Positions 1 through 13,600 of a stretch of DNA of 64,000 nucleotides are shown one piece after another. Source of the stretch: Megalonaias nervosa (Eukaryota > Mollusca > Bivalvia > Unionida > Unionidae); the NCBI GenBank assembly GCA_016617855.1, contig JAECUM010017202.1:1-64000 (forward strand), read 5' to 3'. The position numbers and the translations under genes are program-made. Below the pieces are notes generated by a model. It searched no databases. It was not told where the DNA came from and saw only the letters and a program-made list of their open reading frames with translations. How positions within the stretch are numbered: position 1 is the first letter of the stretch; each line of letters opens with the position of its first letter.

Positions 1-106
1 AATTTTTCTTGAAGAAAATGAATTTTAAGGTTCCTGTTAAATTTGAATTAAAGAAGAGAGTCGTGTATATGTTCAGCTGATAGATATGAGTTTATTTTTC
101 TATCAG

Positions 107-197
107 GGTGAAGGTTGTTGTGGAGTCAGCACCAACTTGTTCCTTCTTGAACAATAAACAGAAGAAAAGACCCAACCCGTTACTTGCTACACCACAG
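107..197 (+). CDS. ATP13A3-like: ATP13A-like exon a (cytosolic linker)
   Basis: The acceptor is ttttctatcag and the donor is cacag|gtataa. One leftover base is followed by 30 open codons, ending ...LLATPQ in phase 0, which joins cleanly to the next exon (TDENLIRYF). It falls in the variable cytosolic linker between the N-terminal membrane domain and the actuator domain, so sequence similarity is weak. Support comes from position, open frame, splice sites and phase. Confidence 0.6.
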
Positions 198-3100
198 GTA
201 TAATGTACCACCAGCTGATTTTTTTGTATTTTGAGTTTCTTTTTCCTCCATAAATGCTTTTGCTGCTTCCAGTACAGATATTTGCTTTTGTCTTGCGTTC
301 ATTCACATGACTGTCCATCTATTCATCTTACATGCATTCTCATGACTGTCCATCCATCCATCTTACATGCGTTCTCATAATTGTCTATCCATCCATCTGG
401 CATACATTCTCATGACAGTCCATCTGTCTATATGGCATGCATTCGCATGACTATCTATTCGTCCATCTGGAATTTATTCTCATGACTGTCCATCCATCCG
501 TCTGGCATGCATTCGCATGACTGTCCATCCATCCATCTGGCATGCATTCTCATGACTGTCCATCCATTCGTCTGTCATGCATTCTCATGACAGTCCATCC
601 ATCCATCTGGCATGCATTCACATGACTGTCCATCCATCCATCTGACATGCATTCACATGACTGTCCATCTGTCCATCTGGTATGCATTCTCATGACTGTC
701 CATCCATCCATCTGGCATGCATTCTCTTGATTGTCCATCCATCCATCCATCTGGCATGCATTCTCATAACATTCCATCCTTCCATCTGGCATGCATTCTC
801 ATGACTGTCCATCCTTCCATCTGGCATTCATTCTCTTGACTGTTCATCGATCCATCTGGTATGCATTCTCATGACTGTCCATCCATCCATCTGGCATGCA
901 TTCGCATGACTGTCCATCCATCCATCTGGCATGCATTCTCATGACAGTCCATCCTTCCATCTGGCATGCATTCTCATGACTGTCTATCCATCCATCTGGC
1001 ATGCATTCTCAGGACAGTCTATCCTTCCATCTGGCATGCATTCTCATGACTGTCCATCCATCCATCTGGCATGCATTCGCATGACTGTCCATCTATCCAT
1101 CTGGCATGCATTCGCATGACTGTCCATCTATCCATCTGGCATGCATTCTCATGACTGTCCGTCCATCCATCTGGCATGCATTTGCATGACTGTCCATCCA
1201 TCCATCTGGAATTCATTCTCTTGACTGTCCATCCATCCATCTGGAATTCATTCTCATGACTGTCCATCTATCCATCTGGCATGCATTCTTATGACTGTCC
1301 ATCCATCCATCTGGCATGCATTCTCATGACCATCCATCCATCCATCTAGCATGCATTCGCATGAATGTCCATCCATCTGGAATTCATTCTCATGACTGTC
1401 CATCCATCTGTCTGGCATGTATTCGCATGACTGCCCATCGATCCATCTGGCATGCATTCTCATGACATTCCATCCTTCCATCTGGCATGCATTCTCATGA
1501 CTGTCCATCCATCCATCTGGCATGCATTTGCATGACTGTCCATCCATCCATCTGGCATCCATTCTCATGACATTCCATCCTTCCATCTGGCATGCATTCG
1601 CATGACTGTCCATCCTTCCATCTGGCATGCATTCTCATGACTGTCCATCCATCCATCTAGCATGCATTCACATGACTGTCCATCCATCCATCTGGAATTC
1701 ATTCTCATGACTGTCCATCCATCCATCTGGCATGCATTTGCATGACTGTCCATCCATCCATCTGGCATGCATTCTCATGACTGTCCATCCATCCATCTGG
1801 CATGCATTCGCATGACTATCCATCCATACATCTGGCATGCATTCTCAGGACATTCCATCCTTCCATCTGGCATGCATTCTCGTGACATTCCATCCTTCCA
1901 TCTGGCATGCATTCTCATGACTGTCCATCCTTCCATCTGGCATGCATTCTCAAGACTGTCCATCCATCCATCTGGCATGCATTCTCATGACATTCCATCC
2001 ATCTATCTGGCATGCATTCTCATGACTGACCATCCATCCATCTAGCATGCATTCACATGACTGTCCATCCATCCATCTGGAATTCATTCTCATGAATGTC
2101 CATCCATCCATCTGGCATGCATTTGCATGACTGGCCATCCATCCATCTGGCATGCATTCGCATGACTGTCCATCCTTCCATCTGGCATGCATTCTCATGA
2201 CTGCCCATCCATCCATCTGGCATGCATTTGCATGACTGTGCATCCATCCATCTGGCATGCATTCTCATGACATTCCATCCTTCCATCTGGCATGCATTCG
2301 CATGACTGTCCATCCTTTCATCTGGCATGCAATCTCATGACTGTCCATCCATCCATCTGGAATTCATTCTCATGACTGTCCATCCATCCGTCTGGCATGC
2401 ATGTGCATGACTGGCCATCCATCCATCTGGCATGCATGTGCATGACTGTCCATCCTTCCATCTGGCATGCATTCGCATGACTGTCCATCCTTCCATCTGG
2501 GATGTATTCTCATGACTGTCCATCCATCCATCTGGAATTCATTCTCATGACTGTCCATCCATCTGTCTGGAATTCATTCTCATGACTGTCCATCCATCCA
2601 TCTGGCATGCATTCGCATGACTCTCCATCCATACATCTGGCATGCATTCTCATGGCATTCCATCCTTCCATCTGGCATGCATTCTCATGACATTCCATCC
2701 TTCCATCTGGCATGCATTCACATGACTGTCCACCCATCCATCTGACATGCATTCTCATGACATTCCATCCATCCATCTGGCATGCATTCTCATGACATTC
2801 CATCCTTCCATCTGGCATGCATTCTCATGACTGTCCATCCTTCCATCTGGCATACATTCTCAAGACTGTCCATCCATCTATCTGGCATGCATTCTCATGA
2901 CATTCCATCATTCCATCTGGCATGCATTCTCATGACTGTCCATTCATTTGTCTGGAATGCATTCTCATGACTGTCCATCCATCCATCTGGCATGCATTTG
3001 CATGACTGTCCATTCATCTGTCTAGTATGCATTCTCATAACTGTCTGTTCATCCGTCTGGCATGCATTCTCAAGACTGTCCGCTCATTCGTCTGGCATGC

Positions 3101-6100
3101 ATTCTCATAACTGTCCATGCATCCATCTGTCATGCATTCTGATTAGTGCAACAAAACCATGGGTTTTCAATTGATTGGACTGATGCTTGGAAATATTATA
3201 ATCACCTGAAGATGCTCATATTGACAAATCACTTTGCACCAACAAGTTTTATTTGTGTGCCATATTGCGGAGTGTAACATGTTAAGATTTCCATATGTCA
3301 GTTCGTTACATATTTAGTTTCTGCACAAAAGCTCAGGTTCTCCATCTACAGTGACTAGACTTGAGAAGAAGCATCATGGCATGAAGACCTTTCAGAATAA
3401 TGCCATAAAATATGGCTCCAGTTTTAAAAAAATGTAAAGAACTTGAAAGCTTTTGCTCCAAAATTGCTAAATAGAATTTGATGAAACTTGTTAGAAAGCA
3501 TCTTGAATGAAGACTTTTCAAAGTCATACAAAAATGCTGATTTGTGATCAAAGATGGTCACTGTTACTATAAATAGATAAACTATTAAACAGCTACTCAA
3601 AAACCAGCCAGCAGACTTGAATAGAATTGACAGAAGACATGATGGGATAGAGGATTTTAAATGTTATACAACAGATGCTGAACTGCTGTAATATATGGGC
3701 ACTGGAATTAAAAAAAAATCAGAAAAACCATTCAGTGACTTCTTTCCCAAAATGGCTTTGAAGAGCTTGACCAAACTTGACAGTAAGCATGAACAGGTTT
3801 GTGCTAATGATGGCATTTCACCATCAAATATAGCTGCTGTTACTAGAATAGAAATACCTTGCAAACAACTTGAGAACCTCTGAATAGAATTTGACAAATC
3901 TTGATAGAAAGTATCTGCGCATAAAACTTGCAGAAATTATAAACATGTAGTTGATACATCATCTGGTCTGATCACCTTCATAGCTGCCAACTGTCCTGTT
4001 TTTTCCGTATTTGTCCAGTATTTTGGACCTGAATACGTGTGTATGTTTTTTTTTGCAAAAAATGCGTTTTTTAGTTTAACAAAATAATAATAATAAATTT
4101 CCTTGCAATTTTCAGTTTAGAACGGGCACTCGGTTCCATTCTGATAGAAATGTATCACATGTATATAGGAATACAGTTCTGCAATATGATTGGTTCATTC
4201 AAAATCGAGGCTACCATGCCTGCCTTTATCTGCTATATTGGATTTCGTAAATGGTTACCGCTACCACTGTGTCTCATCTTCATAATATTCAACTTCTAAT
4301 CATGTTGAATAGGAAAGGAGAATATTCAGTATTTTCACCAGAAAAGACTAGAAAACAGAACTGAAAGGACAATTGTGCCATCTTGTTTAGATTTGTGAAA
4401 TCATCTAGTAAAGGAGAAGACTTTACATTTTGGAAATTGTGTAATGTGATTTCACTATTGGGCATGGAGGTGCACATGAAATACAAGAGCACGAAAGAGC
4501 TGATAAACATCAGCTTGCTGCTTCATCATAGACAACTCAGCCTGAACTTGGACGTATATAAATACCAGGGAGAACCTTGATGTAATTCAATCGAAATTAG
4601 GTTTATTAAATTTCTTTTAGAAATGAACCTTCCTCTTTCAGTTACTAGTGTTGCTGGCGATTTATTTTGCACGCATTTTCCAGACAGTAAAATCGCAAAG
4701 GATTACTCGTATGCTAGAATGAAAACAGTTCAGTAAGAAAATCAACAGAATTGAGATTATGAATGAAAGTTGGTACATTGGAATCGATAATAATTGAAAA
4801 AAATAAACAAGGTGTGGAAAAGGTTCCTATAAACAACCTGTGTCTGAGTGTGTTGCACTCTTGCACCTTCTGAATGGGCACCTGAATGGAACAGGGTGCC
4901 CATCCAGAAGGTGCAAGTGTGCAACACATGCATCTTTGACATTAAATAATTATGTAAGGCACTGTCCTACCTTACTGATGGTTATATATGTTGTAAGTAG
5001 TTACATCTACATTAAAATTTTTAAAAATCAGTATTTGGTCCTGAAAGTCAGTATTTTTGTCATAAGCAATCAGTATTTTTGTACTTGCGGGTTAGCAGCT
5101 ATGCACCTTTACTAGAAATGGAGAAATCTTTAACAACTACTTATAAACCTTCCAACTGAATTAGACTCAGTTTGAGAGAGAGCATCCTGGCATTGAGGGT
5201 TTTCAATGTTGTATGCCTTATGTTGATCTACCATCAGATATGCCACCATTACTAATAATTGAGAAAACTTTGAACAGAAAGCAACATTCTGACCCATCCT
5301 ATTTGACCAACTGCTCTTGGATTTTTTTCTATGGGCAGATATCAGGCAAGTGAGCAATCTCAGGCCCACATGGGCCACATGTTTATGGACGCACATATTG
5401 AGAAATCTTTGTGCTCCTTTGATTTTTGTAAGAGTTATTGCCCCTTTTTACTTTCAGCAGGATGCCATGTAATTTACATTTATGTAAATGCAGCTGCTCT
5501 TGCAATTTTAAGTGTATTACATACCTGCCAGTTAGCATTGTAAGGGTGCAGGTTTGAATCCTACCGTCAGACCAGCCTGGGTGAGCTACTGTGGTGTGTC
5601 CTTGAGGAAGGTTCTTTACTCCAATTGCCTTGGCACTTAATAACCTATTTGTGTTGCTGTGCCGTAAAGCAACAAATCAAACCAAATCATACTTGCCAAA
5701 CCTTATGATTTGACTAAGTCTTATTGAAATTACCCTCAAGTTATGGGCTTATGGAACAAGAGCAGAAATTCAAAATTATGATTGTTGTTCAGGTTCAGTC
5801 TTGATCTACATTTTAATGTTAAATTATGTGAATTGATCAGAAAATCAGGCTAACTTTACTGGAGTAACTCAGATCTTTAATCTGTCATACTCTTCTTGTG
5901 AATCACTTTTGTGATCAAGGTTTTGCTTATGGCATAATTTACAAATGTCACCTTGCTATAAAGAATGTCAGTTGTGAAAAAAGATAATAAGCGTATGAAG
6001 AAGTTTAAACATTCAGCGCAAAAGTATAAAAAGGAATATTTAGATTATTGGAGAAAAGGCAAGAAAGGCAAGTTTTCTTAAGTTCTTTTCTTGAAACATG

Positions 6101-7649
6101 GTGTTGTGTTGATTTGAGTATTACTGAAACCAGGAAAGTTGAAAACTGCAACCATAAGTAATCAAAAACACAAAAAGCTCTCCAGAGGTTATGTGAATTT
6201 GAGAGATCAAGTGAAAAGACATAGACCTCCATGGTTTGAATTCCGCTAAGGTTAAAGTATACTTTACAAAATTCAATTACACTGCAAACTACTCCTATAA
6301 TATAGTCTGACATCTTCTATAGAACACTTCAAACTACTCCCATAATATAGTTTAACATCTTCTGTTGAACACTTCAAATGATATAGAATCATTTCATTTC
6401 AAAATGCTTATTAAAGTTAATTGCTCAAATATTTTCTTAAACTATTTTCTGACTTTTTTTTATCAATTCTCTCATAAGAGATAATAAGAAGAAAGGACAT
6501 GAAACATCTACATGTATCTAGAAGGATATGTTGTTTGTGATGTGTGATGTGATTTGGATTTTTAACGTAGCTTTAACAATTTTTCAGTCATATCGCTACG
6601 ATGTCTGCAGTGTGGCAGTTTATAGTGATTTCTAGCACTGGGGCATCATGCCGCAGACATGTGGCATGATGTCCCACCCAGTCACATTATTCTGACACCA
6701 GGCCGACCAATCCTAACACTAACCTCTTAATGCTGAGCGCCAAGCGAGGCAGCTGTTAGTACCATTTTTGTAAGTCTTTGGTATGACTCGGCCGGGGATT
6801 GAACCCGCAACCTCCCGCATCCAAGGCGGACGCTCTAACCACTAGGCCACCGGAGCGGTCTATGTTGTTTGTAATGATCAGTAGTCTCCAATATATATTC
6901 TGACGATTTGTATTAATACTTTCATTCCACTCCTTGGAGACAGAAGGACTAGTAGATTGAGCAATTCAAATATTGCATTAGAAAACCACCAAGTTTACTT
7001 GAAAATATTTGCTACAGGTTCACAAGAAAAAAAGGACCAATTCTTATAGCTATATAGATGCCAGTAAACATTTTTTAGATTATTGTCATCTGGAAAACAA
7101 ACAGATAACTTATTAAGAGAACAAGACAAATGCCCTCATTGCTGGTGTGGGTTCGAGTCTCGGATTTGGCCAATGTGGGTATGTGAGAAAGCTTGTCAGT
7201 AGCTTCTTGTGGGTCGGTAGTTCTTTCCATGGTTTTCCTGGGTTCTTTGTCCACAAGTAATACTGGCTGCCATATGTATAGCCTATCTTGTGCTGAAAAA
7301 TGGCGTTAAACCCTACAACAACAACAACTCTCATTGCATTCTGATCAGACTGCTTCAGTGGCCTAAGTGGTTAAAGCGTCCACCAGGGATGTGGGAGGTA
7401 GCAGGTTTGAACCCCAGCTGAGTCATACCAAAGATTTTCAAAAATGGTACTTGTAGCTGCTTCACTTGGCACTCAGCATTCACAGATTAGTGTTTGGTCT
7501 GGTTGGCATGGTGTCAGAATAATGTGACTGGGTGGGACATGATGCTACATGTCTGTGGCATGATGCTCCAGTACTAGACATCACTATAAACTGCCACACT
7601 GCAGACATCATAGTGATTTGACTGAAAAATTGTTAAAACTACATTAAAA

Positions 7650-7684
<35 letters not shown>

Positions 7685-10600
7685 TATGATCATATCACAC
7701 AGGCCTTTGAAGTTCTGTTGTTTTGTTTACAAAAATTATTATCATTACAGTCATTCTTTATTTACAAGGTATACATTTTTTAGATAAATGAGAACTATTT
7801 GTTTTTTTGTATTGTTGTGAATGTTGTTGTATGTAAGTAGCAAAGGGAGATAATTCCTGTTTCTGCCATCATTTAGTGGAAGTTTTGATAATTCCTGTTG
7901 CTTACAATATTGAGTGGGAATTTTTAATTTTGCTGAGAACCAACTGAGTAATGAATTTGCAGATTTGTAAATAAAGAAATATTTCTGTGTTTATTTTTTT
8001 AAATTTTTTTTATAGAACATTTTAGATTGACATGCTTACTGACTATACTGCAGCGTATATGTGACCTTGACTTTGGAAATGGAGTCATACTGATTTTTTA
8101 AATATCGTTTCAACATTGATTTCTTCTGGATTACTTCGGAACTATTTGCCTTTCAGTACATGCTGCCATGGTCAATGAATGACTAGCACTCATCCTTTTA
8201 GGCAAGGTGGGATTTATAAAAGTATTTTGAATGGCTTCCAAAAAGGGGATGAATTTTCGTGCTAGGATGAGCCTGGCTTTATTCCACTAATCTGGTATCA
8301 ACTCAAAATACACTCTTATGCGGGGATCAGCCTATCATAGATTGGGAATCATCAGTCTAGTGTTCCTTTTAGATTCTAGCCCATGAATAGCCCCACAGAG
8401 GGAGACAAATATTTTATTTCTTTGTGTATTACGGTATATGTTGTGACTTGGTTGAAGATTGGTAATAATGAATAGGGACATGTTGAATTGAGGGAGAGAA
8501 AGCAGTATACTCATGTAACCTTATTTTCTTACAAGGCATTATTAAACCTTTTTTCATACAAATCTGAATTTTGTTGTGCATAAAAATGTGAATAAAATTC
8601 CAAATAATCCTAAATGTCCTATCACAAGTCCAAAGATATAGAATGCCCTGAATGAATTCAGTAGTATTGAATGTCCTGATATCAAACAACGATGCAGCCC
8701 AGTATGCCTTTGAATAAGTTTACAAAAATACAAAGTAATATATTAATTCAAAAGTCAATGCACACTTTAGTAAATTCCAGCAAATATTTTAAATAAATAG
8801 TTCACCTCAACTCATATCTGATTTAAACAATACAACTGTGTACTCAGAACAAAATGGATTCCCAAATACTGGCCTAAAACAGGAATGAGTTATATGTTAT
8901 CAAATCCATATTTATACATATTTTCACTTGGCCTATACTGTAATAGAATGTAAAGCACTCCAAGGGAAAAACCTAGTCTAATTGTAAACAAGAGTGGCCT
9001 TCAACTCAAATTCTATGGAAACATTCTGTTCACAACTTACAATAGTGGATAACAGTTAGCTATGTAAACATTCTGTATATAGCTTACAATCATGGACAGA
9101 AGTTAAGCACACAGTATGAATTAAATATTCATAAAATATATCTGTATAAGTTTTTTTTCCCCTCGGATTTTCTGAAATTTTCTTACTACAGTGAATTTCA
9201 AAGGCTGGTACATATCATAACTCCACAAACACAATTTTAGGCACTACCATTTGTGCTACAGTGGAAGCAGGGTGAGAAGATCTCTCATTTTAGCAGTACA
9301 GTTACTTTACAGGTTTTCACAACAGATATGAATCTTTGAACAAAGTATGTGTCTCCATGATGCTAATACTTTAAAGACAATTGTTGCTCATAATAGGGAT
9401 TTGGATGATCATGGCACTGCAATGGAGGCTTGAGAAATTCACAAGTCTGGTCTATACTCTTTCTGTCAAAGTTTCCTTTGACCTTGATATTTATGATGGG
9501 ATGTGAAGTCAGAGCTCATTGCATATCAGAAGCAGGTATTTGCTGACACCACACAGTGTCTGCCTTGGATAGTTGCTCAATACTGGGCATAGCAAACTTA
9601 AATGACTATACATTGATCCCTGTCCACATGAAGTTGATAGGAAGATGATTTATCTTATAGGAACTTGCAAACATAACTTTCATTATGTCTTAATTCCTTG
9701 ACAGTCATCAGGCAGAGGGCTCAAAGTGTGTTTGTTAGTATCAGGTGACTACCACACTGACATGCTCTCTTTGTCATGAATCAGACTTTGTGGTGATTTT
9801 TAGGACAAGACTGTCCTGTATCATGTTGTGACACATTTTGTACTAAACTGAAGGCAGGATAAGAGATATAAAAACTTTATCTGGGCCTACAGTTAAGATC
9901 TTGTTAAATGGAAATTCATGTTGTATTTAAGGAAGATGATTGGACAGTTTGACATGGAAATGTGAATGTTTCTTGACATCTTGCAGCTGAAAGAAAAGTG
10001 CCATTATTTTGATAGCTGAAGGAAAATTGTCTTGAAAATGCAGAACTTAATACAATCTAACAATTTACCTGGTAATGTTACATTTCTTTGTTTTCCGGAA
10101 CATATATTGTGTTAGGATGATGAGTTTTGCAGATTTCATACCTGCATAGTATTGCCAAAATATGTCAAACTGAATATATCAATGACAGTACTGTGGTATA
10201 TTTCTGGATTTAATTCAGGGAGAAATGGTTAAGAAGGTTAGAAGGTATTTTCCCTCACTTTGATTCTTGTCTTATTGCAGTTCCATATTTTCTTGCATTG
10301 TTCATTTTCAGGATGACAAATAAATACAATAAATGTTCAGTGTCCATTATTTCAGTACATTCTCTGAATCAATTTTGCAAATCTATTCTCTCACTTGTTT
10401 TCACTTTGTAATCTGTAACTTTTCGTTTGGTTGATACACAGTTTTTCTTGTCACAATATAATGTTTTCTCTCCTTGTTCATATGTAGGATAACACAATGA
10501 ATTCGAGAAGTTTTTAACTTTTATGTTAATTGGTAAATTATTTGATTTTGAAAAATCTTTCATATTTCATTGTAGCATAGCTCTATTCGACAAGATAACA

Positions 10601-13600
10601 CGGACAGTATCTGATGCCATTAATCAGTATTACATTTGGCAATGCACATCCATAAAATACCAGTTACTGGTATTCGATGGTCTCGTAGGTTAGCTGAATT
10701 TACAACACAGGGAAGATCTGATAAGAAAGTTGCCATCATACAATAAGTTGCAAATATATAATCTGTTTAAATTATTATTGAAAATATAATTGTGCTTAAA
10801 TACAGTGGTTAACAGTAATTTTACCGATGACTAATTTATTTAATAAATTAATGTGTGATTTTAATTGTTATTTTTGTTTGTTTCAGACTGATGAAAATTT
10901 AATCCGGTATTTCATGGTCAAAAAAGTGAAGTACATCTGGGATCAAAGGATAAATGAGTTTGTAAAATTGAGGTAAGGATTGCTAAAGATATGATTTCAG
11001 TACAGTATTTTATCATATGCCAAATTGGTACAACACATGGCAGATATCATTTCTTCTCACAGTACATTAGTCATCACCAAAAGACTTCTTACGATATCTG
11101 CTTGGTTCAAAATTAAAAATGGTGCCAATCTGACATCAGGTATGACCACATCATTAGTCATTAGGCTTTTTATGATATTTAGTTGGTCCAAAATGAAAAT
11201 AGTGACCCTCAAACATATTTCAGTTCAGTGAGTGGATGGCCATATCAGCATTGAGTTGTGACTAAACGACTTCTTATGATGTCTAGTAGGACCTAAATGA
11301 AAATGGATTACTTCAGACATCCATTTTGAAAATCTTGTTATCACTGATTCTTCTGAGCGATTGGTCATAACAACATGGAATTTTCACTGAAAGGTGTGTG
11401 ATGATATTTGGTAGGTCCTAAGTAAATGTTGTCTCTATTTTTTTTTTTTTTTTTATGAAGCACAGACACACATGTACAAAATTAAAAAGCCAAAGTACAC
11501 AGAATTTCCAAAATTTTATATAAGCCTTGTATTAAAAACATGCTTAAGGTGTTTAACATAAAGTCACTAAAAGTAATTTCTACGATAAAACCTGAAGCAG
11601 GAAGATGGAAAAGCTATCTTGCAGGAAAGATAAATACTAAATTAAAACCTGAAGCAGAAAGTTAAAAACTAGGAAGTAAGCAACAAAATTAAACTAAATG
11701 ACAACAAACCCAGAGTCATTTAAACAGATCAGCAAATGATTTGAAAAGTGTGTGTCTATAGTAACCATACTGAATATAGAGAACAAGCAAATTTTTTTTT
11801 ATGCTGTTAGTATAATAAAGTAAGCAAATAGGTTTATAAAATCTTGTCTGGCTTTCGCCAAGAATGACTGGGAATACAAGTCAGGACTTTAGTCTGCAAT
11901 GATGAACTAAAATATAAGATGTCTTAAGTCTCAAGTCAAAACTCAACCTTTAGACTTATGCTGGAGTTTGGTCAGAATCCCAAAACTAAAATGTGTGTAT
12001 GTGATTTGGATTTTTAATGTAGTTTTAAAAAATTTTCAGTCATATCGCTATGATGTCTGCAGTGTGGCAGTTTATAGTGATGTCTAGCAGTGGGACATCG
12101 TTCCGCAAACATGTAGCATCATGTCCCACCTAGTCGCATTATTCTGACACCAGGCCGACCAGTCCTAACACTAACTCAGTGCTGAACACCTAGCACGGCA
12201 GCTGTTAGTACCATTTTTATAAGTCTTTGGTATGACTCGGCCAGGGTTCGAACCTGCAATGTCCTGTATCCAAGGCATACACTCTTAACCACTAGGCCAG
12301 TGGAGCTGTCTAACTAAAACGTGAATGACTTCACATATTGTTGTCCAGTTCTGTCATAAGTGGTGGGCGATACAGGTGACCACCCTAGATGAGGGTATAT
12401 GTGGTGGTGCCATTTTGAAGAATTTGTGTATTTTATCAGGGTTGGGGTGGGTGGGGTGGGGATGGCGAAAGGTGACACTCGCCTGGAGCACTGTTTTGAC
12501 CAGCACAAACTTGTGGCACAATGTGTGTTGGTCCCTCACTTTGAGACTTCTCAATATAACACACTTTTGTAAGGCAGGTATTGTAATGGATTCCAACATT
12601 TTTTGTACTTGGAATGTTGTGTATAGTGTAATCCTTTATGAGGCGACCTGACACATTAATAACTCATTTGAACAGGCTTATGTTGAGGAATTACTGTACC
12701 TAATTCTACTGGCCTTATGTGAGGAATTACTATACCTAATTCTACTAACCTTATGGTAAGGAATTACTGTACCTAATTTTACTGACCTTATGGTGAGGAA
12801 TTACTGTACTTAATTCTACTGACTTGATGTTGAGGAATTAATGTACCTAATTCTACTGACTTTATGGTTAGGAATTACTGTACCTAATTCTACTCACCTT
12901 ATGATGAGGAATTACTGTACCTAATTCTACAAACCTGATGGTGAGGAATTACTATACAGGTAAAATCCATTAAAACGCGATGCACTGGGTTCAAAGAATA
13001 ACGTCATGATATAAGCAGGATCGCGTTAACAAATTTTTCGAAAAACCTCCCCATAGAAAAGGTGCAATGAAATTTCAATGCCTTCAGTTTTAATTAACCT
13101 CTTGATCATATAATGTTTGTTTTTTTCACTGGGTTTCATCAAACATCAAATATAATTCAGTTTTGAATTGTATACATGACAATCATTGGTATCAGTGGCA
13201 TTCATTTGATGCAGGTGGCACATCAGACAAAATTCGGCTCATTGTTGGATCTGGAGTACTTCTCAGTCAGCTGACAAAGAGATCAAATTCACACATTTGA
13301 ATGGTTTGATAGTTCTCGGAAAATGTCAAACTAGCTACATGTTACTTCCTCCAAACATTAAACAGTGCCAACTGTATTCAGAAATCTTTTAACTTGTCTG
13401 AACTTGATATCTTTTCTTTATATTCGTTAACAAATATAACACTGTAATATGTTTTAGAAAATTTTGGAAGTTAAGGCAACATTAAACGCGGTGCTGTGAT
13501 TAAAACTCTGCTAGGGATACAAATAATCTGCTTTTCTGAGAGCATGTATTTAGGATGTTAAAAAGACAGGTCACCTTTAATTAAAAAATGGATGCGATGC

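Noticed and set aside
550..3174. Series of 60-124 codon open frames on both strands, rich in Met, His, Trp and Asp
   Set aside because: They are read-throughs of the 35-bp minisatellite in shifting frames, with 35-residue periodicity and no splice or start context.
12325..12654. Overlapping open frames of 64-108 codons on both strands
   Set aside because: Mutually overlapping, no motif, located between a SINE and a satellite; consistent with chance.
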